Shown here: positions 41,584 through 50,345 of the stretch, piece by piece | Position numbering within the stretch: position 1 is the first letter of the stretch | How the letters are laid out: each line of letters starts with the position of its first letter | NCBI RefSeq assembly: GCF_900111555.1 | Contig: NZ_FOHZ01000011.1 | Coordinates: 1 to 64,000, forward strand | Direction: 5' to 3' | DNA length: 64,000 nt | From: Marinobacter segnicrescens | Lineage (GTDB): Bacteria > Pseudomonadota > Gammaproteobacteria > Pseudomonadales > Oleiphilaceae | Position numbers and translations under genes: made by a program | The notes under the pieces: generated by a model | The model's database searches: none | Told to the model about the DNA's origin: nothing | What the model saw: only the letters and a program-made list of their open reading frames with translations

Positions 41584-43128
41584 TCAGGCGGCTGCGGCCG
41601 CCCGGCGCTGGCGACGGGTTCGCAGGCTGTAAACCCGCCGGTCGCCCAGGGCATAGCGGTTAAGCCCGCCCAGGTGGGTCTTGCGGAGGTAGGTTTCCCA
41701 GCCGATCCGACGGGGGTCGACGGAAAACAGCTCGCGGTCGGCGTCGCCCATGCGCTCTGACAGGTCCATCAGTTTGTCGTTATGGAACACATAGTCCGGC
41801 GCTGTATAGAAGCCAAAAATGGTGGCCAGGGCCCGGGTGGTATCCAGGTTGCGGAGCAGCTTCAACTCCCGACTGTGGCCTGCCATCCTCATGGCCTTGC
41901 TGGCCAGCGACAGGGGTACGCGTATACCGGTCACCGCTGTATCGAACAGGGTCCGGTTAACGGCCATGAAGGGCTTACTGGGTTGCCGGCTGAACAGCTT
42001 GTCGTAGGCGGCATAGTTTTCCTTTGCCTCTGCCATCAGGTGGTCGATAAATTCGCCCAGCGAGATGGGATTCATGGACCCGCTGCAACTCTGGTAGATA
42101 CGACGCGCCGGCTCCCGCACCAGGGCCTCGGCGCCCGCCAGCAGGATGCTGTTGGCGACCAGGTCCACCGGGATCACGTCGATCACACTTTCACGGTTGC
42201 CCGGAAATAACGTGACCTTCTCCCTGGCATAGGCCAGGATAATGGCGTCCGCCACCTTGACCCCTTCGATCCAGCCAGGCATGGGTTCTTTCAGGGCGCT
42301 CTCGATAATGGACGGGCGCACAATGGTCAGGGACTGGTCCGACAACGCCTCCATCAGGCGCTGCTCACCCAGCCACTTGGTGAAGGTGTAGGTGTCGCTC
42401 CAGCCATAGTGATTGGCCTCGCGAATGCCCAACTCCACCAGCTTTTTTTCCAGCTGTTTGCCGGCGTAGCGGGAGCGGACATCGGTGACCTTGTCGTGGA
42501 GCAGGCGCACCAGCGCGTCGGTATGGTAGTAGCCATGCTCGCTGCGGGGGATCGCTGCACCAGCAGGCTTGATAATGTCCTCGCCGATGTCGCCACTGTT
42601 CATGCCATTCACGTAGCAGGTGGACACCTGCACCACCGGCGTGCCACCACCAGCCCTGGCAAGTGCCGCCACATTATCCAGGCAGAGCGTGTTAATGTTC
42701 AGGGCCTTCTCCAGCTCTTCGCGGAAGTTGACACTGGCAGCAGAGTTGATCACCAGGTCCACCCGGCTGGCGAGGCGCCCGTGCTCGGCTTCGGTCAAAC
42801 CAAACCGCGGCCGGGTAAGTTCACCCTGGACACAATGGACCTTCTCTTCCAGGAAGGCCTCGAAACCCTCGTTATCCTGGTTACGAAGTCGCTCGAACAC
42901 GCTGGCGCTGGCAATCTCACTGTAGAAACGCTCTCGGGCATCAGGATGGCGGGCATTGCCTCTAACCAGCACATGTATACCCCCGACCTCCGGCACCGCA
43001 CGGATCAGTTTTTCCAGTACAGCCTTGCCCAGGAACCCGGTGGTACCGGTAATCAGGATATGCTTTCCTTTAAGGGCACGGCGGACCGAGGATTCGGCAT
43101 CGTCAGATTCAGGAAACAGGTGGGTCAT
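41584..43128 (-). CDS. Fatty acyl-CoA reductase (alcohol-forming)
   Basis: 514 residues from the ATG at 43126-43128, with AAGGAG upstream; longer frames to 43239 add non-conserved sequence. The N-terminal Rossmann domain has HILITGTTGFLGKAVLEKLIRAVP. The active site is in YGWSDTYTFTKWLGEQ (Tyr-x-x-x-Lys), and RPSIIESALKEPMPGWIEGVKVADAIILAY follows. The C-terminal region has the FAR sterile-type pattern (FGFYTAPDYVFHNDKLM). The length and sequence closely resemble the 513-residue fatty acyl-CoA reductase described from Marinobacter, which makes fatty alcohol from acyl-CoA with NADPH for wax-ester storage. No wax synthase gene lies nearby. Confidence 0.93.
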   Translation of the reverse strand: MTHLFPESDDAESSVRRALKGKHILITGTTGFLGKAVLEKLIRAVPEVGGIHVLVRGNARHPDARERFYSEIASASVFERLRNQDNEGFEAFLEEKVHCVQGELTRPRFGLTEAEHGRLASRVDLVINSAASVNFREELEKALNINTLCLDNVAALARAGGGTPVVQVSTCYVNGMNSGDIGEDIIKPAGAAIPRSEHGYYHTDALVRLLHDKVTDVRSRYAGKQLEKKLVELGIREANHYGWSDTYTFTKWLGEQRLMEALSDQSLTIVRPSIIESALKEPMPGWIEGVKVADAIILAYAREKVTLFPGNRESVIDVIPVDLVANSILLAGAEALVREPARRIYQSCSGSMNPISLGEFIDHLMAEAKENYAAYDKLFSRQPSKPFMAVNRTLFDTAVTGIRVPLSLASKAMRMAGHSRELKLLRNLDTTRALATIFGFYTAPDYVFHNDKLMDLSERMGDADRELFSVDPRRIGWETYLRKTHLGGLNRYALGDRRVYSLRTRRQRRAAAAA

Positions 43129-43278
43129 CTCGGTTGAACTCCTTCTCGTCTGCTGTCCAGAAGATTTGCATAATGCGGGCCAGGTCAGAAACGCCGTCAT
43201 TACGTGTGGCTGCAGGTGTGAGTCTGCCATGGGCACCATGACAGTATGGAGTCAGGCAGCGGGATTTAAACTGTCGAT

Positions 43279-44550
43279 TTACTGCTCACAAGCACTGGAA
43301 AACCCTGCCAGAAAGCCCTCCACCCGAACCGAGTCCGGCTCCGACCGCAAACGCTCGAGCAAGGCCCTTTGTGAGCCAAAATCGGCCGCGCTGTAGCCTG
43401 GCACCGGCTTCTCATCGACCTCATTAGAGCCAGCGGCAATGCGCAACAGCAGTGCAGAGGTACACTTCAATGCCTCCTGCTGGAGCAGTCGGTCGTCGGA
43501 GTGGTCCTCAAGCAACGCCTCCAACTGGCGGAACAGATCCTGACACTGCCTGGGAGCCGGACTGCCAGGCCCTGGCGCAGGCATTGCAGGTTCCTCCGGC
43601 GCGGGAGCCGCAACCTGGGGCGAGGCCACAGGTGGCGCAGGAGCTGCCTCTGACGAGGCCCCCTCACCTGGCATACTGGCCAGTCGGCTACGATGCTGCC
43701 AGTACGCCGCTATCCCTGCCTTGCTGGATGGCCGGTGCATCAGGTGACGGTTAACCTGGTCGGCCAGGGTTATAAACTGCTTGAAGGAAGGGTCCGTCTC
43801 CGACAGCGTGGCCACTGGTCTTTGCAGTTCCACGGACTGACGAATCGACTCATCCCGCCAGACTGCGCCAATGTAGTCAACGTCCATGGAGAGGTGCTTG
43901 CGAACCGCGCCCGCAAAACGGTGATAGACCGATTGAGCCTGTGATGGCCCCGATGCCATGTTGACAATAACACCCGGCACTCGTCGATAACCGCGACGCT
44001 GCAACACTCGCAGCAGGGAAAAGGCATCGGTCAGTGAAGCGGGGTCCGGGGTGATCACCACACAGGCCATTGCCGCCAGGGCAATCATGTGCAGGCCCGC
44101 CGGACGCAGGCCGGACGCGGTATCAATCAGGATAATGTCGTAATTACGCTCCAGCGAGGCCAACTGCTGGAGGATCAGCCCGGCGTCTTCAACATCCGCA
44201 TCCATACAGCGCTGAACACCCGAGGCACCCGCAATAACATGCAGGCCGTAGGGCCCCTCCATGATGACGTCGTTCAACGGGCAATGACCGGTAATGGCAT
44301 GTTCCAGGGTACGCTGTGGATACTGCCCCAGCAGGATACTCACGTTGGCCAGGTCGGTATCCCCGTCCAGCAACAGCACCCGCCGGCCCTGGCGGGCCAT
44401 GGTAAGCGCCAGGTTCACGGCCACCGAGGTCTTGCCCACGCCCCCCTTGCCACCGGTAAGGGCGACAACATCAGGCACCCTGCCCTTGCCCCCCGGGCCG
44501 GCAGGACCACGATCCTCTGACTTCTGACTAAACGATTTGCTGACAGCCAT
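43279..44550 (-). CDS. MinD/FleN-type ATPase with C-terminal extension
   Basis: 423 residues. The P-loop is VALTGGKGGVGKTSVAVNLALTMA with the deviant Walker A of ParA/MinD proteins. VLLLDGDTDLANVSILLG and IILIDTASGLRP supply the other motifs. This N-terminal 270-residue part resembles FleN (FlhG), the ATPase that counts polar flagella. It extends into a long Ala/Pro-rich linker (about 295-345) and a helical tail (about 350-423) absent from FleN. It is upstream of the fatty acyl-CoA reductase on the same strand and divergent from the HDOD kinase at 44751. A role in polar localisation is possible; the partner is not known. Confidence 0.82.
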   Translation of the reverse strand: MAVSKSFSQKSEDRGPAGPGGKGRVPDVVALTGGKGGVGKTSVAVNLALTMARQGRRVLLLDGDTDLANVSILLGQYPQRTLEHAITGHCPLNDVIMEGPYGLHVIAGASGVQRCMDADVEDAGLILQQLASLERNYDIILIDTASGLRPAGLHMIALAAMACVVITPDPASLTDAFSLLRVLQRRGYRRVPGVIVNMASGPSQAQSVYHRFAGAVRKHLSMDVDYIGAVWRDESIRQSVELQRPVATLSETDPSFKQFITLADQVNRHLMHRPSSKAGIAAYWQHRSRLASMPGEGASSEAAPAPPVASPQVAAPAPEEPAMPAPGPGSPAPRQCQDLFRQLEALLEDHSDDRLLQQEALKCTSALLLRIAAGSNEVDEKPVPGYSAADFGSQRALLERLRSEPDSVRVEGFLAGFSSACEQ

Positions 44551-44750
44551 CCCGGACCAATATCCCCTTCCCCAAGCGCCGGAAGACAGACGCCTACAAC
44601 TAGGTCATTATCATACCTGTCCTGTCGACTCCCGGGAACGTGCGAGTAAAGTGTTTATTTTATCGACAGAAATTACTTGATATGTCACTTTTATTAGCTA
44701 TGCTAAGCCACTGACCTGTAACATTTGTTTACGCAACTTAACAAAATGCC

Positions 44751-46304
44751 ATGACACAGACGTCGGTTACCGAACCACTGCCCACGCTACCGGAGGTCCA
44801 TCTCAGGGCCCTGGAAGCCTGCCGTGAGCACGACAGCTACCGCAGAATATCCGACATTATCCACCAGGACCCGGCACTTACCGCAAGGGTTCTCACCCTG
44901 GCAAACGGCGCTGCGGCGCACCTACCCCAACCGGTAACCACTCTCGAGCAAGCCCTGCTCCGGCTGGGTACAGACCGGCTGAGCAACCTGGTGCTAACGG
45001 CCGCCTTGCAGCAATTGCTCTTCGAAATGGCAGAGGGACACTGGCAGGCCCTGCACGGTTTCTGGCACGACGCCCTGGCCGTGGCACTTACGTCACGTGC
45101 GCTGGCAAGGCTGACTCGCTACCCTGAACCTGACACCGCCTTCCTCACCGGCATGCTCCACAATGCAGGTAAGCTGCTCCTGCTACGACAGGAAATTGCC
45201 GAGCCTGACAGGCCGCGCGAAACGTCCTATCCTGAGCTTAGCGCCCGCCTCGCGGAGCACTGGCAACTGGACGTGGACATTCAGCAGGCCCTGAACCGCC
45301 AACTGGAAGATGCAACCGGGTTGCTGGGCGCAGGGCACCTTGGCCGAATGACCGCGGTGGCCGTGCAACTCGTAACACGGGAGGGGCATGGCCTGGTCAT
45401 GGCAAGGACACTGTTCGGACTCGAAGAGGAGCTCAGTGCAGAGATACTCCGGCGTATTCGACTGGAGACCCTGGACCTGGCCCACGATATGGGCATCCCA
45501 GGTAAAGCCAGCTATGACGGAGCGGCGGCGACCCGGCGCCTGACGGTTGCGGCAGTTCGCGACCTGCTGGCCGGCGACCTGATCGCCAGTGCCGGGACAT
45601 CAGTAACAACCATCTCGCCCGAGCAGGTTCGACGTCAGGTACACGAAATCAACAATCCATTGACCGTCGTGCGACAATACCTTGCTCGCCTGCGCTCTCA
45701 CCTGTCGGACCCCGGCGGTGAGCGGGATATCGACATTATTGAAGAGGAGCTTGCCAGGGCCAGCGACCTCCTGGCAGAACTAACCAGTCAGGGCACCAGC
45801 GATGACTTCCTGTTACAGGCCGATCATGGCGTGGCGGAGATCAATCAGGAAGTGCTGGCCCTGACGGACCTGTTGACTGAGGGCCTGTTTCAGGAGTTGC
45901 AGACCCACTGCAGCGTTGAACTCTGTGACGACAGTACAGCGGTGGACGTGCCTGCTCCCCAGGTCCGCCAGGTGCTGCTGAACCTCCTCCGCAATGCTGC
46001 GGAAAGTCGACCGGGGGGTGGCGTCCAGGTATTGGTCCGAACGGCCGCACCGATGTGGCAACAGAACCGGCAGTGGGTGGAGCTTATCATCGAGGATAAC
46101 GGCCCCGGGCTACCGGATGCAGTCAAACGTCAGTTGTTCGAGCCGGTAACCTCCGCCAAGGGCGGGGCCCATAGCGGCCTGGGCCTGAGTATCGTCAAGC
46201 AGTTAATGGATGACATGGATGCTATCATCAGTTGCCAGAGCAGCCATTCGGGGACCTTGTTCCGTCTGCTGTTTCCGGCGTGGACACCAACAGAAGACCG
46301 GTAA
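44751..46304 (+). CDS. HDOD domain-histidine kinase hybrid
   Basis: 517 residues. Residues about 8-210 are an HDOD output/input domain (LPTLPEVHLRALEA, FLTGMLHNAGKLLLLRQE). The HisKA box has VHEINNPLTVVRQYLARLRS with its His near 299, and the ATPase domain at about 385-512 has LLNLLRNAAESRPGGG, IEDNGPGL, SGLGLSIVKQL. There are no membrane segments, so it is cytoplasmic. It is followed 70 bp later by a REC-PAS-GGDEF-EAL protein that is the likely phosphorylation target. The HDOD part may read nucleotide or protein signals and pass them to the kinase core. Confidence 0.9.
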   Translation: MTQTSVTEPLPTLPEVHLRALEACREHDSYRRISDIIHQDPALTARVLTLANGAAAHLPQPVTTLEQALLRLGTDRLSNLVLTAALQQLLFEMAEGHWQALHGFWHDALAVALTSRALARLTRYPEPDTAFLTGMLHNAGKLLLLRQEIAEPDRPRETSYPELSARLAEHWQLDVDIQQALNRQLEDATGLLGAGHLGRMTAVAVQLVTREGHGLVMARTLFGLEEELSAEILRRIRLETLDLAHDMGIPGKASYDGAAATRRLTVAAVRDLLAGDLIASAGTSVTTISPEQVRRQVHEINNPLTVVRQYLARLRSHLSDPGGERDIDIIEEELARASDLLAELTSQGTSDDFLLQADHGVAEINQEVLALTDLLTEGLFQELQTHCSVELCDDSTAVDVPAPQVRQVLLNLLRNAAESRPGGGVQVLVRTAAPMWQQNRQWVELIIEDNGPGLPDAVKRQLFEPVTSAKGGAHSGLGLSIVKQLMDDMDAIISCQSSHSGTLFRLLFPAWTPTEDR

Positions 46305-46374
46305 CGGCCCAGGGTAGCCACCGCGACCAGGGCGCCACGACAACCCTCGATAGGCGGGGGTAAAACCGGCCAGG

Positions 46375-48570
46375 GTGAATGAGCGACGTGCGATGATCCA
46401 GACAAGCGATTCTGAGTCCGACCGGCTCCGGGCCCGGCAACAGGTCCTGGTGGCCGATGACAATCCGCGCCTGCTGGCCAGCCTTGCTAGCCTGCTCAGT
46501 GATCACGGGTTTCGACCGGTTACTGCCAGCAACGGCAGCGAGGCCTGTCGATTGTTACAGGAACACCGCTTCACCATGGCATTGCTGGACCTGAACATGC
46601 CGGGCAGGGATGGGTTCCAGGTGATGGAGGAGGCCTCTCGCCTGCAACCGGACTGCGCCCTGGTAGTGGTCAGCGGCGAGACCTCATTCCGCGCTGTCAG
46701 CCGGGCCCTGAGACGGGGTGCCAGCGACTATATCCGTAAACCGTTCGATCCGGACGAAGTGCTGGCCACGCTCGAGAATGTTTTGGGCAAGCAGTCCCTG
46801 ATGCAGGCCCATGAAGATGTCCAGCAAAGGCTTGAGAAGTCTGAATCCCTGCACCGGTACATCGTCAACAACTCGCCAGATATTGTCTTCATGCTGGATG
46901 GGCAGGGCCGCTTCTGCTTCCTGAACCGCAAGGTCGTCAACCTGCTCGGCTACCAGCCGGCAGACCTGCTGGGAAAGCACTTTCGCTTGTTGCTGGACGA
47001 TGAGGAAGCATCCAGGAGCAAGCTGGCACTCAAGAATCCCGGTATCAGCGCAGATCACCCGGTTTCCTTTGAGGTCTGCCTGCGGGCCAGCGGCTCAGAC
47101 CGGGCGACACGACACTTCGAAATTACCGCTTTCCCAATCAGTGATGACAGCTGGCGCACCCTGGGCGACAGGGAGTACAGCGACCTGAGCCTCCATGCCC
47201 GCTATTACGGCATCGCCCGCGACGTCACTGAGCGCAAGGAAGCCGAGGCCTTTATCAGCTTCCAGGCCTACCACGACCTGCTTACCCGCTTGCCCAACCG
47301 GGCCCTGTTCAGGGATCGGCTCAACATGGCGCTCAACCACGCCAGCCGACATCATCAGCAGCTGGCCGTCATGTTCCTGGACCTGGACCGGTTCAAGATC
47401 ATCAATGACACCCTTGGCCACACCGTAGGTGACCGCCTGCTCCAGGCCGTTACCCAACGCCTTGAGAGATGCCTCCGCAAGGGAGATACGCTCTCCCGCT
47501 TCGGTGGTGATGAGTTCACCCTGCTATTGCCTGCCGTGCCGGACCGGGAACACGCCGCCGTCATCGCCAACAAGCTGATCGATACACTGCGTGAGCCCTT
47601 TGTGCTGGACAACCAGGATATCTATATTGGCGTCAGTATCGGCATCGCCATGTTTCCCGAAGCCGGGGACACGATTGAACATCTGATCCGCAATGCGGAC
47701 CTGGCCATGTACCAGGTCAAGTCCCGCGGCAAGGACGGCTATTGCTTCTTCGATAGCAGCATGACCGTGGACTCCAGTGAGCGACTGACCCTGGAGCGGG
47801 ACCTTCGCAGAGCCATCAGCGAGGGTGAACTCAGAGTGCATTACCAGCCCCAGGTGTGCCTGCGCACTCGCCGTATAACCGGACTTGAAGCCCTTGTACG
47901 CTGGCAGCACCCGGAACGGGGCCTGCTGTTGCCTGCGGATTTCCTGCCACTGGCCTCGGAGACCAACCTGATCTCTGAAATCAGCCACCAGGTTCTGAAG
48001 AATGCCTGTGAAGAAGTGGGCCAGTGGATAGCCGCGGGGCACCAGGACCTCCGGCTGGCGGTTAACCTGTCCCCCGTCCAGGTAGAGCACCCGCTGTTCA
48101 CTGAACGGCTGATGTCACAACTGCGACAGATCGGTTTTCCGCCGGCCAACCTTGAGATCGAAATCACCGAAAACGTCATCATGAACGACCTGGAGCAGGT
48201 CAGCCACACCCTCCGGGAACTCGCCGGACACGGCGTTCGCATTGCAATCGACGACTTCGGTACCGGCTATTCCTCTCTGAACTACCTTCACCACCTGCCC
48301 ATTCATACCCTCAAGATAGACCGGTCATTCGTACACGGTATTCGGTCAGGGAACGACGGCGCCTGCATTGTGAACGCCATCATTGCCATGGCCCAGGGCC
48401 TGAAGCTGGAAATCGTAGCGGAAGGTGTGGAAACACAGGATCAGCTGGACTATCTGTCCACCAGCGATTGCGACCTGGTACAGGGCTTCCTGTTTGGCCG
48501 AGCGCAACCGGGATACCGGGTTGCTGAACTGCTGGGCCACCAGGCCTTGCCGATCGCCAGTAGCGCCTGA
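46375..48570 (+). CDS. Response regulator with PAS, GGDEF and EAL domains
   Basis: 731 residues from GTG 46375; an ATG at 46393 is possible. The receiver domain (about 21-135) has QVLVADDNPRL, ALLDLNMPGRDG and KPFDPDE. A PAS domain (about 155-290) follows. GGDEF near residue 376 (FGGDEFTLLLP) is an intact diguanylate cyclase signature, and EAL near 504 (GLEALVRWQHPERG), with DDFGTGYSSLNYL, is an intact phosphodiesterase signature. It could therefore make or break cyclic di-GMP. It is likely the output of the HDOD kinase upstream. Net activity cannot be judged by sequence alone. Confidence 0.93.
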   Translation: MNERRAMIQTSDSESDRLRARQQVLVADDNPRLLASLASLLSDHGFRPVTASNGSEACRLLQEHRFTMALLDLNMPGRDGFQVMEEASRLQPDCALVVVSGETSFRAVSRALRRGASDYIRKPFDPDEVLATLENVLGKQSLMQAHEDVQQRLEKSESLHRYIVNNSPDIVFMLDGQGRFCFLNRKVVNLLGYQPADLLGKHFRLLLDDEEASRSKLALKNPGISADHPVSFEVCLRASGSDRATRHFEITAFPISDDSWRTLGDREYSDLSLHARYYGIARDVTERKEAEAFISFQAYHDLLTRLPNRALFRDRLNMALNHASRHHQQLAVMFLDLDRFKIINDTLGHTVGDRLLQAVTQRLERCLRKGDTLSRFGGDEFTLLLPAVPDREHAAVIANKLIDTLREPFVLDNQDIYIGVSIGIAMFPEAGDTIEHLIRNADLAMYQVKSRGKDGYCFFDSSMTVDSSERLTLERDLRRAISEGELRVHYQPQVCLRTRRITGLEALVRWQHPERGLLLPADFLPLASETNLISEISHQVLKNACEEVGQWIAAGHQDLRLAVNLSPVQVEHPLFTERLMSQLRQIGFPPANLEIEITENVIMNDLEQVSHTLRELAGHGVRIAIDDFGTGYSSLNYLHHLPIHTLKIDRSFVHGIRSGNDGACIVNAIIAMAQGLKLEIVAEGVETQDQLDYLSTSDCDLVQGFLFGRAQPGYRVAELLGHQALPIASSA

Positions 48571-48612
48571 CACCTGGCAGTCAATGATGCCCCGGCCTGG
48601 CCACGCGTGCCA

Positions 48613-49416
48613 TCAAAACCGGCAGAACCCAACGGCATCCAGGAAACGGTCGATGTCATCCATCACCGGTCCGGAAAACAGGCAGCGGTGCCCTGAAGAC
48701 TGAAAGCGTTGCAGGGCATCTCTGTCAAACCCGGCCTGTTCCAGCAGGTACAGGGTGCGCCGGGCAATCGCCTCTCCGGAATCCACCCAGAAGCGGACCT
48801 CCGGCAGCAGTTTCTGCAAGGTTTCTGTGATCAGGGGGTAATGGGTGCAACCCAGCACCAGGGTATCCACCCCTGCCTCCCGAAACGGCTGCAGGGCGAC
48901 CGACAAGGCAGGTTCCGGCATCGGGCGCCCCCTGGCCCAGTCTTCAATCCAGGTAACAAGCTCGGGGTGCCCTACCCGCTCGACAAGGCAGTCTGCTGCA
49001 AACTCGTCGATCAGGTCTTCCAGGTACGGCCGGCGCACGGTAGCCGGGGTGGCCAGCAGGCCGATACGGCGATTCTCCGACACGGCGGAAGCCGGCTTGA
49101 TGGCAGGCACCACGCCCACCACCGGGATATCGGTAGCGGCCCTCAGGGCTGGCAAGGCCACCGTGCTCGCGGTATTACAGGCGACCACAATGACATCGAA
49201 CGGCCGCTCCCGCAGCTGCTCCATCACCAGGGTCACGGTGCGCCCGGTTACCGTTCCCTCGGGCTGGTTACCGTAAGGAAAACCGGCGTTATCGGCCACA
49301 TGGGTGAGCCTTGCCGCCGGCACCTGCCGGTGCAGGCAACGGGCAATGCTCAGGCCACCAATGCCCGAATCAAACACCAGTATTTCGGGCACCCGGCCCG
49401 GAGCTGCCGACTTCAA
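48613..49416 (-). CDS. murI: Glutamate racemase
   Basis: 267 residues. It makes D-glutamate for peptidoglycan. The two catalytic Cys are in CNTASTVALPAL and VLGCTHYPLITE; FDSGIGGLSIARCL forms the substrate site. It starts inside the end of nudC (4 bp overlap) on the same strand, so the two are co-transcribed. It is convergent with the EAL protein with 42 bp between stops. Confidence 0.95.
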   Translation of the reverse strand: MKSAAPGRVPEILVFDSGIGGLSIARCLHRQVPAARLTHVADNAGFPYGNQPEGTVTGRTVTLVMEQLRERPFDVIVVACNTASTVALPALRAATDIPVVGVVPAIKPASAVSENRRIGLLATPATVRRPYLEDLIDEFAADCLVERVGHPELVTWIEDWARGRPMPEPALSVALQPFREAGVDTLVLGCTHYPLITETLQKLLPEVRFWVDSGEAIARRTLYLLEQAGFDRDALQRFQSSGHRCLFSGPVMDDIDRFLDAVGFCRF

Positions 49417-50231
49417 GCTCCGTGTTCCCCCAGCATTTCTTCTTTCAACCGGAGTATCAGCCGCCCGGCGATGGTGGTTTCCGGTGGTATGGGGGGATGC
49501 TCGTCTGGCGTGAACCAGTCCGCTTCGGCGATTTCATCTTCCTGGAGGACCAGGTCCCCGGATTCATAATCCGCAAAGAAGCCCAGCATCAGCTGATGGG
49601 GGAAGGGCCAGGGCTGGGAGGTCCAGTACCGGACATTGGTCACGGTCAGGCCGGTTTCCTCGAGGGTCTCACGGGCGACCGCCTCTTCCGCACTCTCACC
49701 CGGCTCCACGAATCCGGCAATCAGGCTGAAGAAGTAACTCTTTGCCCTGGTGGAGCGGGCCAGCAGGAAGCGATCACCCCGGCGAATCACAACGATTACA
49801 CAGGGGGCCAGCCGCGGATAGAAAGGCATGCCACAGGGCTCGCACCAACGGGCCCGCTCATTGGGATGGAAACCGGTTTCGGTTCCACAGCGGCCACAGT
49901 ACCGATGGTCCCGGAACCACTGCTGGACCTGGGCCGCGGTGCCCAGCACTTCCGCCGGGGCGTCCGGCATGGTCAGCAGGGCTTCCCGGAGATGGACCGG
50001 TCGGGTCAGATACAGAAGCATACCGGGGTCAACGCTGGCCACATACACGTTACGACCATCCAGCTCGCCCACATAGACCGGCTCGGTACCGTCGTCCAGG
50101 GCGCCATCAACACTGCCCCAGCGGTGGTACCAGTCGTCCTCGGGGCACCATATCTCAGGACCGTTCATGGCGATGACCAGGTCATCTGCCTCCGGGGCCT
50201 TGCGGGACCAGCCCGCGTTCCAGTTTGCCAT
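49413..50231 (-). CDS. nudC: NADH pyrophosphatase NudC
   Basis: 272 residues from the ATG at 50229-50231, with GGAG upstream; GTG at 50241-50243 would add four residues. NudC cleaves NADH to NMNH and AMP and removes NAD caps from RNA. The zinc ribbon is CGRCGTETGF...WCEPCG. The Nudix box is GFVEPGESAEEAVARETLEETGL. SQPWPFPHQLMLGF is the NADH-specific motif. It precedes murI with a 4-bp overlap and is divergent from plsB. Confidence 0.93.
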   Translation of the reverse strand: MANWNAGWSRKAPEADDLVIAMNGPEIWCPEDDWYHRWGSVDGALDDGTEPVYVGELDGRNVYVASVDPGMLLYLTRPVHLREALLTMPDAPAEVLGTAAQVQQWFRDHRYCGRCGTETGFHPNERARWCEPCGMPFYPRLAPCVIVVIRRGDRFLLARSTRAKSYFFSLIAGFVEPGESAEEAVARETLEETGLTVTNVRYWTSQPWPFPHQLMLGFFADYESGDLVLQEDEIAEADWFTPDEHPPIPPETTIAGRLILRLKEEMLGEHGA

Positions 50232-50345
50232 CGGGTACTCCACGGTAATCTCAAAAGGAGCAATGTACCATATTCTCGCCTTTGTCCCGCGCCCCCGACC
50301 AAGTAAACTTGTGGCCCTGTTTCGCCCTGTCCGGAGTCTGACTGA

